A stretch of 64,000 nucleotides of DNA from the NCBI RefSeq assembly GCF_022458985.1, contig NC_061772.1, positions 12,948,001 through 13,012,000 of the forward strand. Direction: 5' to 3'. This document shows, in pieces, positions 13,320 to 29,200 of the stretch. The first letter of the stretch is position 1. Every line of letters begins with the position of its first letter. The notes beneath the pieces were generated by a model. It made no database searches, was not told the DNA's origin, and worked only from the letters and a program-made list of their open reading frames with translations. A program made the position numbers and the translations under genes. The stretch is from Mugil cephalus. Lineage: Eukaryota > Chordata > Actinopteri > Mugiliformes > Mugilidae.

Positions 13320-13637
13320 GACGCTCTGATTGGTTGAGACGAGTGTGACGTTTTCCTGTAATGTCGTAGCTCCATGACTTTAACCGCTTTTAAAACGGGT
13401 TACCTTATGTTAAGAGTGCATGACGAGTCGTGACTGATGAGATTTAACATATGACAACAGTGGGCAATGTTTAACTAAAAAAAAGCAAGTAAAAAAAAAA
13501 AAAAAATTAAAACAAACCTGTCCCGGAAGTTCTTTGTACTCGCGCCACGTCAGAGCTCCAAACTATTACCTCCAGTGTGACAGTGAAGGCGAGTTTCCAC
13601 AGGCTCCAGTTGTCTGGACTCACGTTTAGCCTTCACA
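13320..13637 (+). promoter_or_regulatory. TATA-less promoter and 5' UTR of tmed3
   Basis: An inverted CCAAT box (ATTGG) is at 13329-13333, a TGACG half CRE at 13346-13350, a consensus ETS site CCGGAAGT at 13523-13530 and an ACGTCA CRE half-site near 13547-13552. This is a housekeeping-type arrangement within 320 bases of the start codon. An A-rich run at about 13480-13515 separates the two clusters. The start sites of the divergent dehydrogenase and tmed3 are 1.3 kb apart, so some elements could be shared. Confidence 0.5.
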
Positions 13638-15905
13638 ATGCTTCCTCTGGGAATCTGCTGTTTGTTAGTGTTTCATGCGTGTGTGGTGTTTGGGACTGAG
13701 CTCACATTTGAACTCCCTGATAACGATAAGCAATGCTTCTTCGAGGAACTCGAGAAAGACGTGAAGTTTGACATAGACTTCCAAGTAAGTTTCTCTTCAG
13801 TCTGTCTGTGATATTCTTGTTACTTGTTATCACCAAAATTTAAAAATAATTTACATAATTCATCCGGTAATACAGTCAGTCAACCATTGCATTGTGCATA
13901 TGTTGCACAAAGCAACATATGTTATTGTATTACAAATACCTCAACCTCCTTAAGTCCTAACAAGTTTTGGGTTGTACTTGCTGACTTTCAGGTCATTTCT
14001 GGAGGCAACTACGATGTAGACTGCTTCGTCACAGATCCTCTGGGCAACGTTTTGTATAACGAGAAGAAGAAGCAGTATGACAGCTTCTCTCACACCACCG
14101 GCATGCAGGGCGTCTACAAGGTCTGCTTCAGCAATGAGTTCTCTACATTTACACATAAAATAGTGTACCTGGACTTCCGCCACGGGGACGAGGAGCCTCT
14201 CCTGGACACTATGACTGGAAGTACAGCTCTGACTCAGGTAAGAATGATCAACACGGCCCTTAAAATCTGTCTAGATACGATGGAAAGGCCTCATTGAGCC
14301 TGTCACCAATTGGAACAAGATTATTAAAAAAAAATATTAAAGACATTATTTGTTAATACTGTCATGTTTGGTATGTTAGGCTAAATAATAATCAATTGCT
14401 ACCAAGTGCAGCAAAGCTTCTGAAGATGTTTTTGCATTATTATAGGATTAGTGTCAGTGGTGGGAAGTTTTCACAAAGTCCACTGGGTGGAGCCAGAGAT
14501 GTGACATAAATAAAGGAAGAATAATCTCAAAGAGAGTATTTGCTTACTTCGAAGTGGAGTAGTATGAGGTAATCATCCATAGTGTATTATCTACAGTATA
14601 TGGTGGTCAGTAGAGCCCATGTTGGGAGAAGCAGACACGCATACAAGCGCAGCGAGCAATTAACTATTATTTAACAAGAAAACATGCACCAATCGGTGAA
14701 GTAAATATTATTGACCATTTTGTGACAATACATTGTTCAGCTGGAAAAATTTGGACCTGGCATTCATGTGGATGTTACTTAGACATATACCACCCACATA
14801 GACCTGACCAGGCACCCCCACCCCACAGCAATGACACTCCTTGATGGCAGCAGCCATCCCCAGCAGAATGCAGCCTGACACAGACAAATCCACGAAACAA
14901 ACAAAAAAAAAACATTAACAACAGAACAAGGTGTTGACCTGGCCTAGATCCCAAACTGATCAAAGATCTGTGGGATGCACTGGAACAAGCCTGATCCCTC
15001 AACCCATAGGACCCCAAGACCCCTCACTAACAACGTTCTGTTACCAGATATCACAGGACACTCTCAGAAGGTCCATGTCCGTCCTCTGATGAGTCACAAC
15101 TGTGTTGGAGGAACAACCTACACAACATTAGGAAGGTGGTCATAATGTTATGCCTGATTGGTTTATTTTCTCTACCTATACCAAAGCACACCTTAAACAA
15201 ATAAGCCAGCAAGCAAAATCTACATCACTTCAAGTGTTTGCTATATTTAGAATATTATCACTGCTGTACTTTGCTCTCTCTCTGCTCTCAACAGACTATT
15301 TGCAAGGGGAACCTAAGCCTCAAAGCTACCAGACTCCATTGACAAAAACAGTAATTATACCTTGCACAAGGAGCACAGGAGTTGCTGGTCTACCAGGCTG
15401 TGAATTTGGTGTGTTATCACATTAGTTTGTATACAAACTCACGTGGTAACATATCAAAGTCACACAATAACACAAACAAACTGACCAACCAAGGTCGTGA
15501 TTATCCTGCAAACTAATACTAAAAATAATATTGCTTTTGTCAATGAAGTATGATAGCTTTAAATATGACTACCCCTCAAACCATAATTATAATTAATATT
15601 ATTTGCTACTTGGTCCGACGTCATTGTTCATCAAAACACCCAATATATATAATTGGTGTTTCTGCTTTCAGTTGGAGTCATCTTGCGTCTCCATTCATGA
15701 GATCCTGAAGGTGGTGATTGACTCGCAGACATGGTACAGACTCAGGGAGGCACACGACCGCACAAAGGCAGAGCACCTGCTGGAGCGGGTGACCTTCTGG
15801 TCCATCGGAGAAACCGTCCTGCTGTTTATCATCGGCATTGGTCAGGTCATGATGCTCAGGAGCTTCTTCGCTGACAAGAAAGGCTCTGTGGTGGCCGCCA
15901 CTTAG
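13638..15905 (+). CDS. tmed3: p24-family cargo receptor TMED3 (transmembrane emp24 domain protein 3)
   Basis: Exons 13638-13784, 13992-14237 and 15672-15905 (stop TAG) encode 208 aa with all introns in phase 0. p24 proteins cycle between ER and Golgi in COPII/COPI vesicles as hetero-oligomers and help cargo selection. The protein has a signal peptide (about 1-20), a GOLD domain starting ELTFELPDN with the conserved Cys pair C33 and C94, a coiled-coil stretch (about 135-172), one transmembrane helix (about 174-194) and a short cytosolic tail. The tail carries the FF motif (196-197, COPII binding) and a KK pair at 200-201, which is not at the canonical -3/-4 position. TMED7 is the nearest paralogue. 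The GOLD domain and tail read closer to TMED3, though this rests on memory of family sequences. The start codon precedes a clear signal sequence. Intron 2 (1.4 kb) contains a Tc1-like relic. Confidence 0.93.
14687..15164 (+). mobile_element. Degenerate Tc1-like DNA transposon relic in tmed3 intron 2
   Basis: This segment is closely related to the one at 47.6-48.1 kb. It retains scraps of a Tc1-type transposase C-terminus on the plus strand: [14 protein letters not shown] corresponds to the family's PNSPDLNPIEHLWD block near the last catalytic acid. It ends in a CATAATGTTATGCCTGATTGG terminal repeat at about 15140-15162. The left terminal repeat is shortened to CACCAATC followed directly by GGTGAAGTAAAT. 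The copy has no long frame and is inactive. Confidence 0.75.
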
Positions 15906-16919
15906 AGCTTGATGTGTCCTCAGGAAGACGGCGGAGGGAACTACATCTGGAGATTAGCACATACTGTATGTAGTACTTTCTCCGAAGCCGTTATTAATAG
16001 ATAGTCCCAGGAGTTTTTCTACTCCTGATTGCAGCATCTGACAAACTTGAAAGCCCTTTTTGTACTTCTGTGTTGCTTTGTTCTTACAAGCTATACTAAG
16101 AAGAAACACCACTCATGCGTGTGTTCAAATGAGATTGATAGCCTTTTCACACAGATCATTTGTTTATTTTTTATAGAAGTCCAACATTAACCATGTTTTA
16201 TTTGATCTATCTATTAATCACAGATTGCCTTACATCAGGAGCATTGTAGATTCCAGCAATCGCAGTCCAAGTCATGACACTAACAGAAACCAAAGAGGCG
16301 TTGTGTCCGAACCACAGCTTTATTTGTTTTAAAGTTATGTTATGTTTATTGTTACCTTAATTTATGTGTAGAAAAGTGTTACAGGCTTTAACTCTAGCTT
16401 TGTCTCACTTGTTTGTCTCATACATGTGCCTTAAGGAATGTATTTTTCCCTTACCGAGAGTTTACGGTAGTAATTTAAACATGTCACCCTGTTTCTGCTT
16501 GACTTGATTCTTAGTTTTTGTCCACGTTTACATTACTGAATATTGAAAAGGGACCAATTGTAATAGCTTTTGGTTACGTTTTCAGACCTATTTTTTCATG
16601 TGTTTATTTGTAAAACATACAGATTTCATTAAAAATTTGGCAGAAAGATTTGTTGAATGTCTAAACATGTCAAGAGGGTGTTTTATGTTGCTGTGTACTG
16701 TGATGCATAATCAGATCCATATTCTGTGTAGGATCTGTAACAAATTTGGAATCTACTCGTTTTACTCAAAAATGAATTTTGCTCAGTGTCCCTGCACTTT
16801 GAGGTTTGACCTGCAAAGTGGTATAATGGGTGTGCAGAGTTTGACTTTAAGACTCATTCACCTGCTTAACAGGAAAAATCTCTGTTTCAGATGTACAAGC
16901 TGGATTTGTAACTAATAAA
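15906..16919 (+). terminator. tmed3 3' UTR ending in AATAAA
   Basis: About 1 kb of AT-rich sequence follows the tmed3 stop, with AATAAA at 16914-16919. A second AT-rich cluster with AATAAA occurs at about 17180-17195 and could be an alternative end. The 105-codon frame at 16598-16915 falls inside this UTR and is not supported as a gene. Confidence 0.55.
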
Positions 16920-17364
16920 AGACCCATGAAAACCTGAGGCCTCCAATGTTTATATACTGAGTAAGGACTTTTCAGAAAGCAGGCTGTAGAAAACACTTTG
17001 TGTCCAGCAAGATTTTTGAAATGAAAAGTAGTTTGGCTTTGTGCAAAGATTTATTGACGTGAAATCTTTATTCAAAATGTCATGGCAACTTCTTTGAAAA
17101 TATAAGATTGGCAAGACAACAAGAAGAAGACTCTCTGAAAAATATAATTTTTATTCCTGCTCAAGGATACACAGCAACTTGGTGAAATATAATAAAATAT
17201 CCATTAAATCCACAGCCTTGTGCTTTGTATCTTTATTTGATAGGAATTTGAAACCTTTTTTTTTGTATACGAAAAATGTTTTGTTTAAAATAAAAGAAGA
17301 AGTAAGTAAGAAGAAATTAATGCGATGAATAAATGAAACTTAATGTTTTGGCGCGAGACTGGTC

Positions 17365-17430
17365 TCTCCAGCCAATCACAGCGAAGCGCTCTCGGCGTCT
17401 GACGTAGGAGGACGTCGTGAGCGCATGTGC
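17365..17430 (+). promoter_or_regulatory. CCAAT/CRE-bearing GC-rich segment, possible displaced idh2 promoter piece
   Basis: A CCAAT box (17372-17376, in GCCAATCACAG), a TGACGTA motif at about 17400 and a GACGTC motif at about 17411 lie in a short GC/CpG-rich patch amid AT-rich DNA. Transposons separate it from the idh2 start, 1.65 kb downstream, where a similar CG-rich patch resumes at about 18980. The link to idh2 is inference. Confidence 0.35.
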
Positions 17431-18985
17431 GATATCACTATTTTACCTTTCGATCCGATACCAAGTAATACCAAGGTTAGTATCCCGATACTGATATCGA
17501 TACTTTTAGATGTCTACTTGTGTTTATAAAAATAATGAGTTTTACAATGAACATTTGTGAATGTAATTATGAAAAACGCATTTTATACCTCTGTATACGA
17601 ATTAAACATACTGCCGAATATCAGACTAATCTTTAATCAGAGCAATTAAAGACAATCTGAGGAAATCGCATTAAAAAAATCTCTCAAACAAAAATGAAAC
17701 TAAGAATAGTCGCTCTGATTTCGACATGATTCTTTTTTGGGGTCAGACGGTGGTTTACGGGTTAGAACTTGACAGAACTTGAACGATGACAACAAAAGTA
17801 ACAAAGGCCACATTCATCATTCTCCATCGGTTCCCATTTCTATGTTTTTGTTAAGAAACAACATCATGTTGACATAGTCTACATGTATGAGCACTGTGAT
17901 GTATTTTCACCTGGACGCCTACCTCCCTGAATTTAAGGGCTTCTATCATAGAGGTCTGTCTAAGGCAGACCTGGGCATTTTACGGCCCGCGGGCCACATA
18001 CGGCCCTTTGGGCATTCCCGTCTGGCCCGTGGTATGTCAGTCATGAGCACAAATGAACAAGTCTTTATGCTGTGCATGCAATACGACTGTGTTGCTTTTA
18101 TTTTGAGCCATGATGTATTATTTACGTCATGGCACTGTTAGTTCGTTATTTCTTCAAAAAGTGACATCTCAAAGGTATAACTAACTTTGTTTTTACCAAC
18201 AAATTCCTCCAAACAAGTCTCTCTTACTGGGGCTCCGCGATCGTTGCTCTCCAACCTGCAGCCGACAGCAGCGGTGCGTCATCATTACCGTAATAGCGTT
18301 TTTTCTAGAAAGTGCAACTTGAATATTATTCATCGGAGAGTTACGGTAATTCAAATACAGCAAGCTTCTCTGTGTGGGCAGACGGACATTCAGGTCTTAA
18401 ACGGTTAAACATTTATTGAGATTTATTGAGATACAGAAAATAATTCATGTAGCTACATGGTCCCTCCTTGGTCCACTGACGTTTTCCAAAGAGGACAAAT
18501 TTTCCAACATTCGATTGCCTTTTATCCAAAACTACAGATCGATTGTGTTTCATTTTCCCATTCAACCTACAGCAAAACTCATAAATTTAAATAAATATTT
18601 ACAGAATATTCTTATGTTTTTGATTACCAGTAGCAGCTTATCAACATATATAATTTGCTGCTTTTTACAATGGGAGAAAATTAATATTGAGCAGAATTAC
18701 GTTCAAGTTATCGTTTGGTTTAGCCTCCAACACAGTTCAGATTTTTCATGTGGCCCCCTGTAGAAATTAATTGCCCAGCCCTGGTCTAAGGGGTGGGGCA
18801 TTTCCCTGAAATCCCTCTCTCTCTCACACACACACACGATTTTTACTTTTTTAGAATTGATTACGATTTCTCGTGAAAGCGGACTTGGTATCGACATTTT
18901 GATGTGAAGATCGTATCTAAAAAATAAACACACGTCTACATAGGAAGTATCGACGTTCCCGGATCGATACGCACATCCCTACTAC
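17430..18985. mobile_element. Outer DNA-transposon-like element with ATCGATAC-rich ends, interrupted by a second element
   Basis: The left end (GCATGTGCGATATC, then CCGATACCAAGTA) and the reverse complement of the right end (GGGATGTGCGTATCGATCC) resemble the ends of common fish hAT-type elements rich in GATAC/ATCGATAC words. The interior is interrupted by the well-bounded element at 17966-18783. I could not match a clean target duplication, so the exact borders are approximate. Confidence 0.45.
17966..18783. mobile_element. Non-autonomous hAT element with perfect 8-bp target duplication
   Basis: It begins CAGACCTGGGC and ends GCCCAGCCCTG, giving inverted CAG...CTG termini. Subterminal GGCCCGCGGGCCACAT on the left mirrors CATGTGGCCCCC on the right, the familiar pattern of hAT elements. 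It is flanked by identical GTCTAAGG octamers at 17958-17965 and 18784-18791. No transposase frame is present, so it would need a transposase supplied in trans. The intact duplication suggests a fairly recent insertion. Confidence 0.88.
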
Positions 18986-19086
18986 GTGCGTCGTCGAAAG
19001 TCTACCGGCCTCACGTTCATTCATAAGAACAGCAGGTACAGCTCCAGGGGTCCCTGTTCGCCGCCGTAATCTACTCATTTGCAAAC
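18986..19086 (+). promoter_or_regulatory. idh2 proximal promoter and 5' UTR
   Basis: CpG-containing sequence between the transposon edge and the start codon, with no TATA box. The start context AACATGG fits the Kozak consensus. The transcription start is not visible from sequence. Confidence 0.45.
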
Positions 19087-22555
<3,469 letters not shown>

Positions 22556-22914
22556 AACAGAGGACACTCTAGCCAATGAAGAGAGATGAACCCTGTCTGT
22601 TGGATTTTAGCCCTTTTTTTTTTGTTTTGTTTTATCCTTCACTTGTATAAACAATTGGGTCCAGTTTTGAAGGAAGCAACTTCAGGTTTTGGTGCCATTT
22701 TTATATTTGTATAGCTCACTCACACACTACTGCGTGCCTTTGCCTTTCCTATTGCCATTTTTGTCACGCACAAATTGAATGATTGTACTGTATGAATGAA
22801 TATTAACGATAATGTTAACTTATGATGGCATTTTCAAAAAAAAGTTTTCACGTATTTTCACGTCTTCATGGAACATGTACAGATTAGAACAATAATGTCA
22901 TGTCTTGCACAGTT

Positions 22915-22920
22915 AATAAA
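22915..22920 (+). terminator. idh2 polyadenylation signal
   Basis: AATAAA lies 360 bases beyond the stop codon, at the end of an AT-rich 3' UTR. Confidence 0.7.
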
Positions 22921-22939
22921 TAACATCTAATCACTTAGT

Positions 22940-24670
22940 AACAGGGAGAGTGCAGAGTTGCTTTTTGGAACTTCACTTCAGTGCGTTTATCTCAAATTTT
23001 AGCCCCGTTATCAGCACAGAATTATTCGGGGTGCGGTTAGATTCGTGTGTCCTTCGGGTGGGTGGGGGACCTATAGCGGTTCTTCAGTTAAATGGAAAAT
23101 CCAGATGTCAAACTGAGAAGCACTTGGAAGAAAAGACGTCCACACGCAGTTCCAGTTCTCCTTTTAATTTCATGCACTTGCTCACATGAGACCTCCTGTC
23201 CAGCTGTGCATTCATGCAGCGTTGTGTGCTCATTTAGTAGCCATTATATGCACCCTGCAGTGCATGACAGCGAGTAGTGTTAGCGCCAGCAGGAGGGCGA
23301 ACCTGGTGGGAGTTTTGGCAAAGCTTTTAGCTGTGACAGCTACAATGTGTCACCAGCAGATGTCGACAAGTAGTCGGCCAGTGGGGGTATGGTGGTGCTT
23401 ATTCTTGTTTTTATTTTCAATAGATATACCGCCTTAAACATATTAACTATCTGTGACTGACACGGATTGTGGCCTGAATTCCAGCCGCGGGTTGTTACTG
23501 GTGGTTGTATCGATGTTTCTAACGCAGAATAACCAAGACATTCAACAGTCCAGCAGGTGGACTGTCAATCATACGTTACCTGAACGGACCTTCCAGCGAT
23601 GACTGCCAGAGTAATTAATAGGATCTCCTCCAGACCTCACTGGTGGCTGCCTAACACTGTAAAGCTGAAAGAAATGTGAGCATTCGATGACGTAAACACT
23701 GACTTATTATTACTGACTGTTCATCCCCTCAAAAGTCTTGGCAGACATTAACTTTATAACCAACCCCTGACTAGAGAATGTGCTATTCTCTTGTCTTTTC
23801 TTTCAGTCACTATAAAGTCAAAGAGAAGAAACAATTTTCCTACATCAAAAAAAAAAAAAAAGAATAGCAGAAATTAGCATTTAGATTACTCTTTTCTAAC
23901 TTTTAAAAATTTCCTCCTGGAAGAACATTCATGAAAGAACCTCACGCTTAATACCATGCACGGCCTTAAAAGAGCCATGTACAGGGGCCAAGAGGGCAGT
24001 CTAATGTTTTTTTTTTAACCTTTTCTAATGTTTTTGTTTGAACAACAATGTGTCGTCTTTCAGTCTTTCAGCAGAACACTAACAGCAGCTGACCTGGTGA
24101 AATGCTGAAGCAGGACTTGTGTTAGTGATACGGCATTAACAATAAATTCCACACATACCTTTTTGATTTCTGACTCAGTAATGAACCAAGAGGTTGTTTT
24201 TGATTTAATAGTTTTTGTTTGTTGGACTGTATGTACCTGCATACTGTATGTCCAATGATATTTCAGTTGTTAACATTCACACTGAGAGTCATGTAAACAA
24301 CATAATCCATTTAGGACATTTAGGATCTATGACATGAGGAATAAACTGAAATTCATCTTAACTTGGGCTTTTTTTGTGTAGCTTGCGACAAAGGGCTTAT
24401 TCACAATCAGTTGCTACATAAACCAACTAACCCACATATAAAAAGCAATTGCATTTGCACAAATATCAAAAATATAAGATATAAGAGGAAGAGTCCATCA
24501 CTAAGCCGGGGTGCATCCTCCTGAGACAATGAATTTCATAGCAATTCATCAAATAGTTGAGACAGGCAGAGCTGCGGTGGCACGAGTGTGGCTAAAAAAA
24601 AAAAAGAATATGAGGATTACCCCTAAACAGTGACAGATTAAAACGCCAGTCTTCATCGTTTAAACTAGAG
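22940..24670. other. Intergenic spacer between convergent idh2 and znf710
   Basis: Roughly 1.7 kb between the two predicted 3' ends. It holds short A and T runs and no exon or mobile element that I recognise. Confidence 0.5.
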
Positions 24671-24674
24671 AACC

Positions 24675-24680
24675 TTTATT
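24675..24680 (-). terminator. Likely znf710 polyadenylation signal
   Basis: The plus strand reads TTTATT, giving AATAAA on the minus strand about 1.5 kb past the znf710 stop. This implies a long 3' UTR over 26206-24660. Confidence 0.45.
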
Positions 24681-26206
24681 AAATAATTCATGGTCAATTT
24701 CCATGAGGTCTCCGTTTGATATTTCTCATCTCAAAAAAAGAACTAGTAGACCATTCCTCTGGTTTAGTGTGCATATCAAGGCTGACCTGCATGGCAGGAC
24801 AGGGGGAACTGACCTTTTTCCCCAAAACAGAACATTTCTGAGGAGCAGGACAAGCGTCAGTCCACTATCAATTCAATCCGTTCAACATCTAGCTAAGCAG
24901 GACTTCCAAATAATTCATTTTCATCTTTTGTAACTACAGACTGAGTTTTGTTTTCACAGTTTCTTTTTTCCATTGAGGGGATTTTTGTTTTCTGAATAAA
25001 CTGAATCAAAAGTGAAGTGAACCTTGTCCTGGATTTAATAATGCTGTAACTATAAACAAAGAAACTCCAAACTGCTGATTCTCCGCACAAACTGCTCATT
25101 CTTCAACTTCTGACAACTGTCAAATATCCAAAAACTTACAGAGAAAGTACATCTGTTTCGAGTTCAATAATATTGCCATTACGGGGGTTTGAGCCCACGC
25201 TCTTCCTCCCCCGCCCCAGATCCGAGCTCTTCTCCTGTAGGCAATTTAGTTCACTTTTACTGAAAACAAGCCTTCACAGGAAAATAACAAGTTCCAATGA
25301 AAAAGTGCTTTGCATTGTTCACTCAGTAATTCAAAAAAACTAGAGCGGTATATTCACTACACGGGGTCAATTGTTAATGTGAAAGCAAAAAAAAAAAAAG
25401 GCGGGTAAACAGGCTGCATGTTGCAGAAACATTTGTACAATGAGAGGGCTTTACATGCCGGCAATGTTGTCTCCAGGTTTTTAGCCGACATGGGACAGTA
25501 GCAACTTTGGTAGCAAGTGCCCTGATAAAAGAAAAGGCTACAATGTCCTGTGCAAAAAGCACAACTGCACTGAAAGCTGGACCTGTGTCAAATATGAACT
25601 GGGGACGGGTCACTACAATTAGGAATTGTTAAGAGCATCCAAACCTATGAATATGTTGTGACTATGTATCAAAACTTGGATATACAGTGAGTAAATAGCT
25701 GACGAGGTGGAAGCTTAGTTGCAAAAAGTTTCTAGCTGGCACTTTCAGTCAAAAATATAAGGGCATACATTGGTTGTGAATGACAAAAATGGTAAACGTA
25801 TTTCTATCACATCAAATGTAACCGATGGATCTGCAACTCTTTTTTTTTCTCTTTTTTTTCTCAGATAACATGATACATACACACAACATACAGATTTGAC
25901 TGTCCGCCAGTGAGAGTCTTTTGAGTCAGTAAGCTTAGCGATCCCAAAAAAAGGAGCTCCAGACAGCACCAACAGTTTCAGTGTCTCCGTTACGAGCAAC
26001 AGAGTTGAAACGTCTTTGCTTTCAAGTGCTTCTCCTTCCTGGCCGCCCATCATAGTTCGTCAGGTCTGGCTCTTCTGGAAGGAGGCCAAAACGAAAAGAA
26101 AATATCCCCTATCCCCGAGTCTCCCGAAGCCGTCGAAACAATGCTGTAATTTCCTTCTGCCTTCAAAATAAAAGAAAGTCAACACGTTCTCCGGTTCAAC
26201 CAACAC

Positions 26207-29200
26207 TCAAGGTGTAGCGTAGCTGCTTGTATCCTTCCCAAAATTGTAATACTCCTCCATGTCGTCCATGTTGGCTGTAGTGAGTTTGGTGAGGTTCTGG
26301 GAGCCACCATTGTCCATACTATCCGGTGATGTAAAGCTGAAGTTCTGTCCTTCATACTCCCCCTGGCTTTCCATTTCCGGAAGAACTTCTGAAAAACACG
26401 AAAAATGTTTTAGATTACACAAACATTTCCAATGGTACCTTTAATTAAAAAAATATTCTTGTTTTGAATTTTTATTTTTATTATGGGGATGTCGCAAATT
26501 CGTTTTGGGAAATCAGGCAGCGATCGAAGCGACAGAAAGCAATGTGGAAAGCAAGAAGGAGAGCCTGAAGAGCAGTCGTAGTGATTAACTTTACCCTATG
26601 GAGGGCAGTAATATGCCCTGTAGCGCTTAGACAAAAACCCAGAAAAAGAAGAAGAAAATATTTTATTTACAATTATCTGCGTTTACTGCTGATATGAAAT
26701 GAGTTACATCCAAATCACACACACGACGCAATGACTTTTATGAACAGCTGAGATGTTGATAAAAGTAATAAAATATCTCTTCCAGGTTCATTTAAAACAG
26801 ATTAAACAGATTAGTTTGCAATGAGTTGAACAATTTATTTATTTTCTTTCAGTTTAAATCACTCTAGTATTTGGTTGGTTGGTTTGAAAATCTACTCATG
26901 TGTTATTAATTAATTAATAATTTATTAATTACTGTTAAGCTGTCTCACCATTCAGGCTCCTCTGATTGTTGAAATCATGTGATACACAAAAAATACTTTA
27001 AATTGGATGGAATTATTCACTGGATTTCTACATTTAAAAAGCCTTAATATAAAAGCAAAACACCTATTTGGTTTACAGACTGTAGCTGCTAGAGACGCCC
27101 TCTGGATGATTGGTACAAAACAATCCATCAAATTTTCATAATGGAAAGAATCATTTCACCATGAAGCTGCAGGAAACTAAATTTGAGGAAACGAAGGGGA
27201 AGAACTACATTTATCCCAGACGCCCTTCCTTTGTTTAACGTTTTATTTATTTCTAATTTATTTTATGTTATTATTTTCACAGTATATTGTTATTTGTCAC
27301 ACCGTCACCATCAGTTTATCGTTTATTGTACGTTGTTTATTTTCTCTCGTTTCTATTTTGTATATAGCTGCTGGAAAAACAATTTCCCTGAGGGAGTCAT
27401 TCCAAGGGATCAATAAAGCTGAGTCTAAGTCCATTTGTATGTATATTAAATTTCATTATGGCGAATATGCCCCATGTTCTGTTCAACGTTGCAGAAATCC
27501 TTGGCACAAACCTGTGCGTGCACGTAGTTTTACACTGCACGTACTAAGAGGTTGATGGAGTGAAAAGATTTTCAGAGCCTGAAGACATTCTTGTACCACT
27601 CAATGTAATTAAAAAAAAAATTCTGAAACAGGCTTTGGCTAAAGTTGGCAGCATGATGACTGCAGTGTCAATATCTCTGTATTCAAACCATAGACTGTAT
27701 AAAGACGGACAGTGGAATAGCTCCTCGTAAGTGAAGCTAAAACTATGAGAGCTCCCCCTGGTGTCTGGCTGCAGTATAGGTCATAAGCTCCACCTAAAAC
27801 ACTGAAATGCACATCAAATTTTTTTCCAAGGATGGTTTCTGTGATTTTATGTGGTTAATATAAAGTTGATGGATGTTCAAGGTTAAATTTTTTGGTTTTA
27901 CTTGACGATATAGTAACAAGATGACATACTGGAAACCACCGGTTGCTATGCCAACCGCTCCATGAAGCGCAGAAGTACAGTGTATAATCGTTGTAGCTGG
28001 TGGAGGTAGAGTAGAGTGTAGTAGAGTTAATTAAACAAAAACGCGAGTGAGTCTAGAGGAAGTGTGGTCGGGTTATCGATGCCGCGGCTCCGTGTGGCTC
28101 CACTCTAGGACCACAGCGCGAAAACTCTGGCTCCATAATGGCAAGATGCCGCTGCCCAAATCCCCGGGAAAATACTGTCAGTTTGGCCAGTGCAAAGAAG
28201 TGGGGACACACCGTCCATATTTAAACAGTCTATGGTCCAAATAAAAACAGATCTTACCTTGTCCTTCTGGAGACACGTCCATTCCATGTTTGACCTTCAT
28301 GTGCCTGCTGAGGTTTCCCTTCAGGTTGAACTTACTGGTGCAGTAAGGACACTTGAAGGGCTTACTGCCAGCATGGAGGTGCATGTGGCCCAGCAGGTTG
28401 TACATTCTGTTGAAAGACTTGCCACATACCTGGAAAAAATACACAACAACAACTATTTAAAACGAGGACACTTGTGAGCACAGACACGAACAGAAACAAC
28501 ATACACTGAAAAATGTACTAGTAGATGGTAGTTAGTGATGAAAACTGCTCTTTGAGAGCTGCCACGAATGCCTGTGATTTTTCATTTTCATTTTTAGCAA
28601 AGTCACTGATATCAATTTGTTAATCCCTTATGAGCTGCCTCTGGAAGCATTTTCACATAATCCTGTCACATTAAATTAAATCCAACAGAACTCAGACGCA
28701 TCAGCACATCTCATTTCACACCAGTTAATAAGAAAGTCGTCCAGCGGCTCCCGTCGCTTACGAGTTCAAATACCTTGCATTTGAAAGGCTTCACAGGCAG
28801 GTGGACGATCATGTGGGTCTTGAGCGTCTGCTTCTGGATGAAGCTCTTGAAGCAGACGTGACACTGGAAAGGTCTGACGCTGTTGTGGATGAGCATATGC
28901 CTCTTCAGGTTGGCGGACAAGGTGAACTCTCTGGAACACACGTCGCACTTGTGGCCTTTCATCCCCTGCAGGGTGCAAACGAAAGAGTGAGGGGCAGTCG
29001 AATACGCAAATCACTGCTGCAATATTTCCTTATTTACAAAAAAAAGTGAGACAGAAGTGGATTGGCTGCTTCATTAACAAGTTTTCAGACAATGAGAGAG
29101 ATGAAGTGAGAAACGTGGAGGGAAAATACTGACAAAAGCACTGAGAGCTAAGAGCGACAGGTCACACCAGTGTCTCTCATTTGTCCTGTTTGTCCACACA

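Noticed and set aside
17430..18985. Exact target duplication for the outer GATAC-rich element
   Set aside because: Flanks such as GTGAGCGC and CTACGTGC do not match well enough, so the precise borders were left approximate.
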